Shown here in pieces: positions 33,453 through 44,200 of a stretch of DNA of 64,000 bases. Origin of the DNA: Leptobrachium leishanense (taxonomy: Eukaryota; Chordata; Amphibia; Anura; Megophryidae); assembly GCA_009667805.1 (NCBI GenBank), contig CM019072.1, positions 40,169,519 to 40,233,518 of the forward strand, given 5' to 3'. Every line of letters begins with the position of its first letter. Position 1 is the stretch's first letter. Both the position numbers and the translations under genes were made by a program. A model generated the notes under the pieces. It was given only the letters and a program-made list of their open reading frames with translations. It made no database searches and was not told where the DNA came from.

Positions 33453-33588
33453 GTGTCTAAGTTACAAGAAGAACTGGCCAATGCATATTTATTGTATAGA
33501 AACGAGAGTGATGCACGCAAACTCCTCATTACTGAAATTAATGATTTGAAATATCAGCAAGATACCATGAAAACATCTTCCAAAAATG
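33453..33588 (+). CDS. TSNAXIP1: TSNAXIP1 exon D (coiled coil)
   Basis: The acceptor TTGCTCCACAG and donor AATG|GTAATA bracket 136 bases: 45 codons plus one base. The peptide begins VSKLQEELANAYLLYRNESD ARKLLITEINDLKYQQ and ends TSSKN. It corresponds to the family segment TKLRKNLAEEYLHYLSERDA with the ILIADLNELRYQ continuation (recalled). The single G left over joins AT of exon E to encode Asp. Confidence 0.9.
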
Positions 33589-33601
33589 GTAATATGTAGT
33601 T

Positions 33602-33690
33602 ATTTATTATTTATTTATTTGCAAAGTATTTTACCAGGAAGGATACATTGAGATTTCTCTCATTTTCAAGTATGTCCTGAGTATATGTAT
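33602..33690 (-). mobile_element. LINE 3' tail, antisense
   Basis: The run TTATTTATTTATTT followed by TTTACCAGGAAGGATACATT and TCAAGTATGTCCTG is the complement of the LINE 3' end at 12790-12830. Only the last 90 bases of the family are present. It sits directly after the donor of exon D. Confidence 0.8.
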
Positions 33691-33799
33691 GATTTCTATT
33701 ATTATATAGTTCTATAACAGCAAATTCTTTTGCAGAAATAATGACAGTTTCTGCATTTAATACTAAATTAGACCAAATATAAAACTGTTTGGGCTTTAC

Positions 33800-34680
33800 T
33801 TAGATCTGTGTCAGCCAGAAATTTATATTAAGATGAAAAATGGGCCAACACACTCATGGACTACACGAGGGTAACATATGACAAATGTTAGCGAGAACAG
33901 CCATGCAGGGCCAAAACAGGTCATCAAAAAGACAGCATATGCAAGTAAAAACAAAAACGAAAGACACCTTATTACGGCAAAAAGGCAGCGTCAAACATAA
34001 AATAAAACTCAGCGGGTGAAAAATAAAAGTAATCTGGGTTCCTCAATAGACTGCACAAAAATTGGGGAGAGTCCCATAGAAAAGCGTAGGGGGAGATATG
34101 TCAGCCTGTATCCAAAAACGGGAATGGGACCATTACAGGTAGTGCTACGCAGGGCAACCTGGGGTGGTCAGTCTCACCGGGCAGGTGTATGACGCCAAGG
34201 GCTCTCACGGCGAAAGTAACCCAAAACGGGCTGCGACCCACATCCAGACGGGGGGGTCAGCATCTCTCACAAGCGGTGCCGGGGTGAAAAGAACAGTCTG
34301 GGTAGCTCAATCTTCACACACTCTTCGGGGGAACAGTCACCCGGTCGAGTACGCACCACCGCGGCTCCCGTGGATGCCACCCAGGCAAGCAATCCACAAT
34401 CGATCGGCTGTCCCTGCATACCCAGCTCTGGCAGATCTCCCGGTGGCTGAGCGTCCCGTGGCAGCGTGCTGCCCAGGTCTTCAGATTCATCTTCTTGAAT
34501 CCTCTCTGCCGGTGAGCCTTCACAGCGCAGCAACTGCGAGGAGTCCACAGAAGCGGTCCCGGCCGCGGTTCACCCCCTCCCACTGGTGCGGAGCGCAGCC
34601 AGCAGACGACGCAAGTCACCCCAGGTGACAGGACGTTCACCCCCCTCTGCCAACATCTGCAGGTAGGAGTCGAGTGTCAC
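33800..34680 (-). mobile_element. Possible L1-type 3' fragment, unclassified
   Basis: The words CATGCAGGGCCAAAACAGGTC and the A-rich runs with AAAAGGCAG resemble, in layout and composition, the half-LINE 3' UTR (GCAGGGCCAAACAAG and AAAAGGCAGAAAG near 5256 and 5500). Farther in, a GC-rich block opens frames on both strands (34164-34628 +, 34314-34640 -), but none shows an ORF1 or RT motif. It may be a different L1-type family, 5' truncated. Confidence 0.35.
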
Positions 34681-35079
34681 GTGCGTTCCAGGCAGATGCC
34701 AGAGAAGGACCTTTACAGCATTTGTGTTTAAGCCCTTTAGGCAGGTTTGTGGTCCGCTGCATTATGCAGAATCCAGCACACACAACTACTCACAGAAACA
34801 GAACAAGAGAGGATAGAACAGGAATACAGACACAAGAGGGAGCCCTGCACTGGGTAAGGTCCTTGTAATGGTCTTCTACCTATACAGATTACAAAGCTGA
34901 GGGTAAAAACCACAATAAACAGCAGCAAGAAGTTACAATGAATATGCCCAGCAGCAAGACAGAACCCTAAACCCTGAGGTCCTTAATAGCTGGTCTCTAT
35001 AACTACCAACACTATTCTGCTGGGTAAATACAACACAAACCAAGAAATAAAGACATACAGGCTACAGAGAGTGGATTTG

Positions 35080-35835
35080 AGAATGGTCCAGAGACACGCC
35101 AGTAGTCATACACAGGAATATCAATATATATATATATATGCACGGTACAGGGTACAAGGAGCTAGCAAGAGAGAAATCCAGAAAACAAAAGCCAAAGTCA
35201 TACACGGGTGTATCACAGAAATACAGGTTCCAGGGAGCAGGCAAGAATGGTCGAGGGAACATAAGCAAAAGTCATACACAGGTTATCTGTCACATTTCCT
35301 CCAGTCTCTACCAGGCCCCCTGGTGATGAGAGCAGGGGGCCTGGCAGAAACTGGTGGAAATGTGACATTGAGGCCCTGTAGTGAGGCTTCAAGGTCCTCT
35401 AGCATGGTTGTCTGCTCTTCGAGGGAGGGAGATCGAGTGTCCCGACGCTGGACCTCGCCTGCCTCTTCCATCCTCTCCTTCCCAGGCACAGCGGCGGCAG
35501 GGAAACTGGGGCCCGCCGTCTCCACAGCCCGCACTGTCGACACTTCTGTGGGCAAGGCACTCAGGGCAGCATGGGAGGAAGGTAGCAGGAGCCGGATGTT
35601 TGGCTGCAAGATGGCCACCGTGCACTTGTTCTTTGGTCTACGATAGGGTTTTTTTTCCTACGGAGTACCTGCATTTTGTGTGTTGCTTTCTGAGAATCTG
35701 TATAGGATACCCGTGTATGACTTTCATTTCTGGATTACTCTCTTGCCTGCGCCCTGGAACCTGTATTTCTGTCATAACCGGTGTATGACTTTTGCTTATG
35801 TTCCTCGACCATTCTTGCCTGCTCACTGGAACCTA
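35080..35835. repeat. Long inverted repeat with internal hairpin
   Basis: Arms near 35195-35285 and 35705-35835 are inverted copies: words such as GTATTTCTG, GAACCTGTATTTCTG, GGTCGAGGAACATAAGCAAAA and CATACACGGGT appear on both sides in complement. The loop contains a second hairpin at 35289-35367, GTCACATTTCC with GGAAATGTGAC and CAGGCCCCCTGG with CAGGGGGCCTGG. A TA microsatellite lies at 35124-35140. This could be a foldback element; its ends and target duplication are not clear. Confidence 0.55.
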
Positions 35836-36479
35836 CACCGTAGGGTGGGGAGCTTTGATTCCCAGAATTGCAGGGAAGCACGGGGAATGAGAGGGCATTG
35901 AAAAGTCGGCGACATTTCGGTGCTTTCTGAATAACCCTGTTAGTGTATGTTACGTAGCTTATATAGGTGGGCAGGTACATAGCTTTGTAGATATATATCT
36001 ACATGGGGATACAAACATGTGTACACGGTCATTTCCATACACAGATAAACACACATGTGCACACTGACATATGCACAAGTTTACACATGTGTGCACACAG
36101 ACCTACTTTGTAATAGCAAGCTGCTAAAGGAAAACAGAAGAGTCATTAACCGTTAATGAGTCCCTTTAGTGGTTTGATTCATTACAGAAAGGAGACACTA
36201 ACAGCTACTGGCAGCAACAATGCTCTCCATCGCTGGTATTAAGTTTTCAAGGAGTCCTTTGAACTCTAAAACACATCAGCCTTGCACAAGCTTTGCACAA
36301 CTGGGGTTGCGTGTAGTCAGTGGAAGAACACTGGGAACTATTTGTTCCTCATTTCCTTCTGCACGCTACTAGTGGAGGCAGCAGATTGTGCCATTCTCTA
36401 AATCATGGGACCAGAGGTAACCAGGATTTTTTATAATCTAGTTAAAGTGTCCAGTGACTTTGCGAAAGCAAACCATAGA

Positions 36480-36705
36480 GAATTTTAATACACGGACTCA
36501 GAGGCTCCTGTTGCATTCTCCTTTTCTTGCTTTAATAAACAGCAGCAAGAAAAATATTGAAAACATGTAAAAACCTGTTTGAAACAAAGAGAAAACAATA
36601 TCCAGAATACATGGTTTCAACCCAACCCCCTCTTCACTTGAGTCAGTCCATCATCCTGTTCCTCCACATAAAAGGATCTGCCCCTCCTCCAATCAACCTC
36701 TTTTT
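36480..36705. repeat. DIRS left inverted terminal repeat
   Basis: The repeat starts AGAATTTTAATACACGGACT, includes CTTGCTTTAATAAACAGCA, GGTTTCAACCCAACCCCCTC and ends near CCTCCAATCAACCTC. Its complement occupies 43425-43665 with minor changes (for example CTCCTG against CACTCG after the shared word GACTCAGAGGC). The two ends differ slightly at the outermost bases, as is usual for DIRS, where the internal region supplies the missing information. Confidence 0.88.
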
Positions 36706-37027
36706 CTTGCTGCTCGAGATAAGTAGACACCTTTATCAATTTTCTATTTGAGTGTTTTATGGTTCTTATCTGTTGCTGGACGCCTGGCTCTAACCAAGGC
36801 GTCCAGCATTCATTCTGTGTTCGGGTTATCGCGCCGCTCTCCCTCGGAACAGGGGGGGGTGGGCTTTTCCCTACACCAATATTCCTTTACAGCGCATGTA
36901 ATGTACGATATAGCCGCGCGCCCTGGCCTCTTGCTAGGGGGAGGGGGCGCAGGCATGTAAGTCACCCACGTGCCGCATCGGGAGCAGAATTTTTTCCTGC
37001 CAGTCTGAGCTCCCACAGGCTTCAATC

Positions 37028-38330
37028 ATGCCGCAATCTAAGCCAGTTACCCGCTCCCATCAATCCTCAGTACAGGATTCAGACTCCGAGGAGGGCTCTC
37101 CTCAGCGCATATCCATTTATGATCAGGCCGGTATACCTAACCCCTTTTCAATGGCCCCAAACCTAGCAAGCTCAGACGCACCCCAGTCTCTTGAACCCCA
37201 AGTGCAGGCCTCTATAGAATCAGCAGTGTTTAAGGCTGTGTCAGCGCTGTCAGATTCTTTTAAGAGCTCCCTACAGCAGGCCCTCGTTGATGCTCACAAC
37301 GAAGACACCCGGCACACCCGGGAAATGATTTGGGCACGACACTCACTGCGGTGAGGCCCTCTGATACCCCCATGGCCACCACCAAGGGGAAACAGCCCGT
37401 AAAAAGAAGAAGCGGCGTCGCTGGAGGGGCTGGCATCCCCGCAAAACACTGCTAGGGGATGCAACGGCGGGCACTTCCAAGGCTTTAAAGCGTACGCAGA
37501 CCAAGAGAGTCTCAGAGGGGGCGTCCTCTAAACACAGTAGACCTGCGCCCCAACAACCCCGTCCTAGAGCGCAACCTCTCCCTAATGACCAGTCCCAGTC
37601 TGAAGGGGAGGAGGATGCGGGAGATACTCTGGAGGTTTACACCTCAGAGGATGAGATCTTAGACACTTATGTCCTTGAGCAACAAGCTGCTGCGTAACCA
37701 GGGCTTGTGTGTGACCCACAAGGCAATCCTTTATTCTGCCCAGAGGACTTGTCTCACCCTCGCTCCACTGAGTGGGCCTCACTCTCCCATGTGCAGAAAT
37801 GGGTGGATTTTCACGTACGCAAATCTATTGATAAAGCCTCGCGCAGTAAAATGAAAGCGGAGTGTCCCCGGCCCACTACCGTGGAAAAAACTTGCATCAC
37901 CCCTGAGATTGACAAAAGATTTATTGAATTTGCTACACCCAAAGGGTGGTCCCCTAAGAGGGCATTGATATGGCCTTTCGCAACTGTCAGGATAAACTCC
38001 TGGATGACACAGGACCCCTGGTTAAACTCCTTGACGTGGCAGAGCACGCAAAGTCCTCGGATACGCTCCTAGATCCCCACGATGTCACCAATTGGGTCCA
38101 AAGATCTCGATCTTTCCTCGGTAACACTAATGCTGCCTTAGCGGCGGAAAGGCATAAATGTATCCTGCTTAAAATGGACTCCCAGCTGGCAGGTGTCGCT
38201 GATAACGAGCTGGGTGCCAAGGCGCAGGGCTTTATATTTGGCAAAGGATTTTTGAAGGACATGTCCGAATACTCGGGGGCCTTTAACACCATGGACAAGG
38301 TTATGGCTTCCCTCAAGGTTTTTTCCCCAG
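37028..38330 (+). pseudogene. DIRS gag-like ORF1, frameshifted
   Basis: The protein starts MPQSKPVTRSHQSSVQDSDS and is read through three frames (37028-37354; about 37360-37700; 37707-37985; 37970-38330). It includes EWASLSHVQKWVDFHVRKSI and later LNVAEHAKSSD-like LLDVAEHAKSSDTLLDPHDV and LAAERHKCILLKMDSQLAGV. These match the capsid-like protein of DIRS elements as I recall it. No zinc knuckle was seen. The frameshifts show a dead copy. Confidence 0.7.
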
Positions 38331-38689
38331 GTGTTTTTGCATGGGCCAGCAGATCTCGTGGTCGAGCTGCCGGCCGTGCAGGGGCATATTTCTCCCGTCC
38401 TTTCTCAGGCCCAAACGCTGATGGTTCCGCAGGAGCCGGACAAGCGTCCTATTTTTTTTCCCTTTCCCGCTCCAGGCCTTGGCGCAGCCGCGGATTCCGC
38501 GCGAATCGAGGAGGACGTGGTGGTTCCCCGTCCCAGCCAGCAGGTAGCTATATCCATGATACATCCCAAAACTGTGCGGGTGGGGGGAGGTCGCTTGCGC
38601 TGGTTTCTGGACGAATGGAAGAACATCACTTCCGACGCATGGGTACTTCACGTCATTCAGGGTTTCGTCATCAAATTTGTTTCTCCTCC

Positions 38690-38899
38690 AGCACAACACT
38701 GTCATCCTCCTCCGTTGGTTTTCTCGGAGGAGGACGCAATGTTGGTGGACTCGGAAATATCAGAACTGTCATGCAAGGCTGCCATAGAGCGCGCGTCACC
38801 AGAATCTGTACTGTTTATGGGGAATTCATTCCTGGTTACCAAGAAGGGCGGCGGTCTCCGTCCAGTTCTCAATCTGAAGCAACTAAATTTACATGTGGC
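38690..38899 (+). pseudogene. DIRS reverse transcriptase, N-terminal piece
   Basis: The frame at 38331-38906 ends with VDSEISELSCKAAIERASPE, then NSFLVTKKGGGLRPVLNLKQ LNLHVA, the start of a DIRS RT (fingers region, RPVLNLKQLN). It stops where the 1.9-kb insertion begins. The expected continuation, starting near the word FQMEGLHLLKDIL, is found after the insertion at 40832. Confidence 0.82.
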
Positions 38900-40822
38900 A
38901 GATTAGATCTGTATTTCTATCGTGCCCGGTATATAAGTATCTATCGGTGTCCATCTATCTGTATATCTAATATATATAAATATATAAATAATCTATGGCT
39001 ATCTATAGATACCAGGCCATTTGGCGCAGCTGGCCTAAGAAATCAATGGCTGCGTTTCCAGTCTGCTGGAAGGAAACAATTAAACGGATCCGTGACAATT
39101 TTCTCTGAAGTCATCAAAGGTGTGAATTAAAGATAACACCTTTTTGGGGTCTACCCAGCAGGCAGAAAGAGGAATTGCTCATGGCAGGGAGAAGACGCAG
39201 CCAGAGCGGCACCCCAACCGCATATCAAAGAAGCAATCACATTCTCTGATCACAGAAGGTGGTCTTTGGGAGCTGATTGATAGACCAGGGAATTAAGATT
39301 AATGACGAAGCATACTGAGCGTGCTCCAGAGAGGGGAATTCTGGGATATGTAGTGCAGGAGGCTGGGCCATTTGTGGGTGGGTTTTGGAAGGACCAGGAA
39401 GTGTATAAATTCTGAAGCTGGCCATGTGCTGGTACAGATCACAGGGGGTTCATGTGTCCTGTGCCATGAGGATTTGTCCATGCTGTACATGCTTCTAGCT
39501 CCAGCCCCCCAGGAGCCGCCGAGAATTAGCTTATTTGACGTGTAAGTAAGGCTCTGTGCTTAATCCCTTTCTTTTATTTGCTGTGTAGTGTGTAATTAAT
39601 TGATTTATTCTAGCTATAATTTTTCATGTAACAATGCACTGTGATTTTTCTATATCATAAATAAATATAACTTATTTAACCTCCCTGGCGGTCTAATTTT
39701 TTAAAAATTTCGTGTCTAAAAGCGTCTCAATTTTTTTTTAAAGGAAACGTGTTTTTGTACATAGTTAGCCTGTAATAATTAGAAATCACGCACTGAAATT
39801 TGTGCAATCAAGAGTCCTTACTGGTAAAATCCTTTATAAATAAATAAATAAAAAAAAATTTGTAAATAATAATTAAAAAAAAGTAATAGTAAAAAGAGTC
39901 CGATAAAGTTTGAAACACGACATGATAATTTATTATCCCAAAAATAATTATCCAAAATAATGCAAATAAATGATATTCAATAAAATACAACAAAAAACAC
40001 TGAAATCTGTCTGCATACAAGGGTGAGACGATGTGTGGTCTATTTCTTATCCTGTACTGCCAGGTGGCCTAGTGGCCGTTCATAAACATTACACTGTATA
40101 ATCCAAATGTAAAAAAGAGTTCTTTTATGCTGGCCCCACCCCTCTGCACCATGTGACTCGCAGGAAGCCTTCCAGGAAGCAGCTCGCCGCGATCAAACTG
40201 CGGGGGACAGCGAGGGAGCCAGGAGGAGGTGAGTAAACATCCAGCCCGAGTGTGGCTCGGGGTTACCATTCGCGGTAGCGAAATTTAACCCCGTGTCACA
40301 CTCAGGAATACCGCCAGGGAGGTTAAGTTTCTGCTTCTGGCTTAGATCCACGCTAACTAAGAGACTGGAGTATTACTGATTGTTTTAAGCTCAGGTAGAT
40401 ACGAAATTGTGAGTTGCGGTCGGTGGGGACGGCAGGGATTGTTGTCTATGCAGTCACTGTCCGGGTCTAGGGTAGGCAGACAGTGCGGTTGCTTAGCCCT
40501 GTGTCTCTCGCTGCGACGCGTGTAGTGTCCATGAGGACTGGTGGCAGCGTAACTAATAGAATAGGAAAGTGAACCATGGGATTGTGGGAGACGTAGTCAT
40601 TACCCGCTTAAAGGGAAGACTTATACTGCGTTGCAATCCTGGGACCATTGTATCGCGCTCTACATACCTGTTGCGAGAGAAAGTGTGTAGAGACAGATAG
40701 GTAAGCAAGCGAGCGGGGGCTTGTTGTCTATGCAGTCATTATCTGGGTCTAGGCTAGACAGATAGTGGGTGGCTTAACCCGGCGTATTTCGCAGCAGAGC
40801 GCGTAGTGGTCGTGACACGTCA
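38900..40822. mobile_element. Insertion in DIRS RT, possibly LTR retrotransposon fragment
   Basis: The insertion separates the RT word NLHVA from YRHFQMEGL. It contains TGGTGGCAGCG at about 40542, the same candidate primer-binding site as at 7154, after a region with LTR-like content. Two related blocks starting GTTGTCTATGCAGTCA lie at 40441-40550 and 40729-40822, each followed by CGCAG/TGCGACGCG-like words. A TTAA MITE is nested at 39680-40322. No gag or pol was found. The LTR label is tentative. Confidence 0.4.
39680..40322. mobile_element. TTAA-type MITE (CCTCCCTGGCGGT family)
   Basis: TTAA flanks lie at 39676-39679 and 40323-40326. The ends CCTCCCTGGCGGT and ACCGCCAGGGAGG are perfect 13-bp inverted repeats; a few changes follow. 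The interior includes a fragment of the LINE 3' tail (CTTACTGGTAAAATCC then TATAAATAAATAAAT at 39811-39850), so it has captured or received that LINE end. It has no transposase. Confidence 0.87.
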
Positions 40823-41130
40823 CCTACCGACACTTTCAGATGGAGGGTTTACACCTCCTGAAAGATATTCTGAAGCCACGCAATAGGCATCCTTCAGATC
40901 GATCTTCGCAAGCCAATCTGACGGTTCCGATGACGGCAGCCTCCAGGGGGTTCCTCTGCTTTCAGTGGAAAGGCATCACCTGGAGGTTCCGCTGTCTTCC
41001 GTTCGGTCTCTCCTCAGCCCCTTGGTGCTTCACAAAGATCCTGAAACCTGTGGTGGCTCGCCTCTGTTCAGAGGGTGTCAGACTAATTATTTATCTGGAC
41101 GATATCCTCCTGATGGCGGAGTCAGAGGTT
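40823..41130 (+). pseudogene. DIRS reverse transcriptase, palm domain
   Basis: After the insertion the RT resumes with QMEGLHLLKDIL. The palm shows LTVPMTAASRGFLCFQW, FRCLPFGLSSAPWCFTKILK and the catalytic IIYLDDILLMAE (YLDD form of the YxDD box). It then runs into sequence that no longer follows the DIRS order, and the next conserved part is at 41966. The catalytic Asp pair is intact, but the protein is broken on both sides. Confidence 0.82.
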
Positions 41131-41337
41131 CTATTAATAGACCATGTGGCGGGATGGAAGTCCGCCTGCGGTCCTGCTCTATCTGACCCCCCCCCCTTTG
41201 ATGGCATCCGGTCCGACTACCGAGTGGCACGGCACTCGGCATCTCGAGCGGCCTGGAGGATGAAATGGCGTTGGTCCAGCGTCTGGAGAGATGGTGCGGT
41301 GTTGCCTTGGGGATCCCGTTCCTGGGTTGAGTGGTGA

Positions 41338-41955
41338 TACAGGAGACTGCTGAGTGTCTCCTGCAATAGTGATTGTAGCTCTGAAATGAAGACACCAGAC
41401 GCGGCTGTATGCTTTAAAACAGTGAACTGAATTTTATGGGTTTCAACAGGGTCATTTATACAACTTCACACAAACAGATTACCAACTCCCCCACCCACAC
41501 AACCAGCACTGATTGGCTCCTTTCCCAGCCTCCTGTTCCCTATCAGGTCCCTTTCAGCCTTCCCATTGTCCAGGGATTAGGCAGATGAGGTCTTGGAAAT
41601 GCCTCCAATCAACTGGCTTGCTGTATCCTCTATCTTGCCCTTTCAGGCTCCCCCATTGTCCAGGGGATTAGGCAGATGAGGTCTTGGAAAAGCCTTCAAT
41701 CCTCTGGCCAGCTGCATCCTCCATCTTGGGGCATGAGATCCTTTGTTCTGTGAAACCATGCTGGGATGAGCAAAATGGCGATGGGGAAAAACACATACAA
41801 ACGGTTTCTTTCATACTTTTACAGTCACATCATACAGGGTACATTTTTATTACATTACACCAATAAAACCACATCTAGCAATAAAATAAGAGGTCCATAG
41901 GCTCACACGCAAAACTAAAATGAAAACAGGAAAAATGGTCTTTAAAAAGGGTTCA
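41338..41955. mobile_element. Unclassified insertion in DIRS with internal duplication
   Basis: The stretch separates the RT palm from the part beginning near 41966. It contains two tandem copies of a block of about 85 bp (CCCATTGTCCAGGGGATTAG, then GCAGATGAGGTCTTGGAAA) at about 41561-41640 and 41648-41735, and a start reading CAGTGAACTGAATTTTATGG. Its layout hints at an LTR in antisense. No protein was found. A part of 41140-41337 also looks rearranged. Confidence 0.35.
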
Positions 41956-41965
41956 GTCTTTAGTC

Positions 41966-42260
41966 ATGTGGCTCGCTGAAAAGAGCTCTCATGTCCGTTC
42001 CGTGACAGACCACATCCACCAGACTGTGAGACTCCTCCAGAGCCTCGGTTTTCTAGTGAACCAAGAAAAGTCGGTCTTGGTACCGCAGCGTTCCCTGGAA
42101 TTTCTGGGGTTTCTTTTGCAGCCTCAACCTATGATTCTTGCGGTTCCCCCTCACAAATCCAGTGCCATCCTCAAGGAGGTGCGATCCTTGTTGTCGAATC
42201 CTACCCTGACGCTGAGAGATCTCTCACGGGTGATCGGGTTGTTGGCAGCCACGAGATTGG
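41966..42260 (+). pseudogene. DIRS RT/RNase H connecting region
   Basis: The frame includes HIHQTVRLLQSLGFLVNQEK and RSLEFLGFLLQPQPMILAVP, the thumb-side region of DIRS RT (LGFLVNQEKS), and then LRDLSRVIGLLAATRLAVS, the entry to the RNase H-type region. The expected RNase H core was not located; it may be deleted between here and the recombinase. Confidence 0.78.
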
Positions 42261-43030
42261 CGGTGAGTGCACTGCCGCACTCCTTCGTTCCGCTTGGTCC
42301 CCGGGCACCTTGTCCAGCTATGTCTCGGCCTGGGGCAGATGTTTTCGTTGGTGTTTGGCGAGGGATCAAGATCCCTTACAGGCCCCTGTAGCGCTGGTCC
42401 TGGATTTCCTCACAGAGGTTTTCGATGATGGGAGGACATACCGCACCTTGAATGTGTATCGGTTGGCCATCTCGGCGCAACATGTGGGTTTTCAGGGTGT
42501 TCCTGTGGGTCAGCATCCCCTGGTTTGCAGGTTACTGCGGGGTATCAGATTTTCTCGCCCTCCACTCCCGCGGGATGTTGGGCTCCTTCTTTTTTTTGGG
42601 TTCCTGGCCTTCTAATGCGGATCTGTCTCTCCGGGAGCTTTCAGCGAAACTATTGGCATTGCTTTGCACGGTTTCCTGTAAGACGTCAGGGCCCTCGATT
42701 TCGGCGCTCGCACTTTTGTTCCAGATGGGGTTCGGTTCGATATCACCAGGCGTACTAAGACCTCAATTACCTCAGTGTTTTGCCCTGCCTTCCTGGCACA
42801 GCCCGATCTCTGTCCTGTGCTCTGCTTGCAGGTATATGAGTCTCGGACTCTGCCATTTCGTGCGGCAGGGGTTGGCCCCCTTTTTATATCGTTTGAGGCC
42901 CCTCATGCCCCGGTTAGTTCCACTACTTTGGCACGCTGGCTTAAATGGCTGCTTGCTCTGGCTGGGGTTGACGTAGCTGTTTTTGGGGCTCACTCCGTGT
43001 GGTCCGCTGTAGCGTCTTCGGCTGGATGAT
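42255..43030 (+). pseudogene. DIRS tyrosine recombinase, inactivated
   Basis: The N-terminal SAM-like part reads GTLSSYVSAWGRCFRWCLAR with YRTLNVYRLAISAQHVGFQG. Later frames carry RPFCTLSC-like VYESRTLPFRAAG and the C-terminal HxxR region as AHSVWSAVASSAG. In active enzymes the motif is HSVR; a TGG Trp codon replaces the Arg, consistent with a CpG transition from CGG. Frameshifts near 42590-42775 break the middle. The recombinase integrates DIRS circles in live copies. Confidence 0.8.
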
Positions 43031-43131
43031 CGATTACAGTCTGCGGATTGGTCAATAGAGACCACTTTTCAGACCTTCTATTTCAAGCCAGTGGTTCATT
43101 GGTCGTCCGCGATGTTGGACAAGCTTTGAAC

Positions 43132-43225
43132 TTGCAACAGGAGCCTCTGAGTCCGTGTATTAAAATTATAGAATTTATTAAAATTCTAACTTACCGTCAT
43201 ACTTAGCTAAAGGACTCAGAGGCGA
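43132..43225. repeat. DIRS internal complementary region
   Basis: The words CAGGAGCCTCTGAGTCCGTG then TATTAAAATT are complementary to the extreme left terminus, and AAAGGACTCAGAGGCGAG matches the right terminus. The region thus joins both outer ends, which is the template feature DIRS uses to complete its circular intermediate. It lies after the recombinase and about 200 bp before the right terminal repeat, as expected. Confidence 0.82.
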
Positions 43226-43424
43226 GTTTTGCCCACCCTGCCCTCCCAGGGCGGACTCTGGTTTGTGGATGTTATGTTCCATTTCTGTTCTGGTTTTTCT
43301 GACCTTTGGTTTTTCTTTCAGCTTCCTAGTGTGCTGGTCATCTTTTCAGGATTTGTTTCTTATGGTTCTTTCCGTGTTGTTGGATTTACATTTTCAAGTT
43401 TGATTGGACTATCTCCGCAAGAAA

Positions 43425-43665
43425 GAGGTTGATTGGAGGAGGGGCAGATCCTTTAATGTGGAGGAACAGGATGATGGACTGACTCAAGTGAAGAGGGGGT
43501 TGGGTTGAAACCATGTATTCAGGATATTGTTTTCTCTTTGTTTCAAACTGTTTTTTTTACATGTTTTCAATATTTATCTTGCTGTTTATTAAAGCAAGAA
43601 AAAGAGAATGCAACACTCGCCTCTGAGTCCTTTATTAAAATTCTAACTTACTGTCATACTTCGCT
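43425..43665. repeat. DIRS right inverted terminal repeat
   Basis: The repeat starts GAGGTTGATTGGAGGAGGGG and ends with CCTCTGAGTCCTTTATTAAA. It is the complement of 36480-36705. Sequence after it (43640-43680) repeats TAAAATTCTAACTTAC and CGCTAAATTC words also present in the internal complementary region at 43185-43210. Confidence 0.87.
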
Positions 43666-44030
43666 AAATTCTATAATTTGTGACAAAGGAATAACAAGCA
43701 GAGAGAAACAGGAGTCAGTTGATACACTCTAAAGGATGTGAGTGCAGAAACACCCACACATGACAGCTATTGAATGTTAAAAAGCTGAGCAATTACAGTT
43801 ATCGTACAGGTATATTTAAGATCTTTTGCACTGATACATAGATTGTGATTATTTGTCTAGGATTTGTGCCTCAGAGAATATTGATCATATTGGTTTTCTC
43901 GAATTTGTTTCCTTGCACATGACCAAATAATTTTAGTATATCAGCTAAACGTAGGTCAGCGTAATGAAAATTTAGTTTTTTTATTCAAGACAATGAACAT
44001 ATAACACTTAATAAAAATATTCTTTTGTAG

Positions 44031-44200
44031 ATGAACTTGGAGAAGACCCTGTGACTTTAGCATTGGCACTAAAGGTCTCCCGCAAAGATTTAGCTCAAGC
44101 GCAGGCTGAACTAAACAGAATCAAAGCAGACTATGGAGATGTAGTTCCCAGGAGAGACTTCAACAACCAAGAGAAAAAACTTACAGAATTTTCACAAAAG
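44031..44200 (+). CDS. TSNAXIP1: TSNAXIP1 exon E
   Basis: The acceptor TCTTTTGTAG and donor AAAAG|GTATAT bracket 170 bases: two bases that complete the Asp codon from exon D, then 56 codons. Peptide words are ELGEDPVTLALALKVSRKDL, QAELNRIKADYGDVVPRRDF and EKKLTEFSQK. GEDPV, LALK and GDVVPRRDF are the most conserved words of the family. The exon follows the DIRS element by about 370 bp. Confidence 0.92.

Larger units (their letters stand above)
36480..43665 (+). mobile_element. DIRS-like tyrosine-recombinase retrotransposon, decayed
   Basis: Architecture is that of DIRS: inverted terminal repeats (36480-36705 and 43425-43665), an internal complementary region (43132-43225), and ORFs on the + strand for a gag-like protein, reverse transcriptase and tyrosine recombinase. 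Two later insertions split the RT, one at about 38900-40822 and one at about 41338-41955. All ORFs have frameshifts, and the recombinase has lost an essential Arg. No LTR is present. It fills most of intron D-E. Confidence 0.9.
33589..44030 (+). other. TSNAXIP1: TSNAXIP1 intron D-E (10.4 kb)
   Basis: Most of this intron is the DIRS element at 36480-43665. Before it lie a LINE 3' tail in antisense (33602-33690), a region of retroelement character (33800-34680) and an inverted repeat with internal hairpin (35080-35835). The part at 35990-36120 is rich in CACATGTG words. The part at 36120-36480 and the part at 43690-44020 hold nothing recognisable. Confidence 0.7.

Noticed and set aside
34164..34628. 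A 154-codon ORF on the + strand in a GC-rich block
   Set aside because: Overlapping frames on both strands are open and none carries a known motif. The block is probably part of a retroelement.
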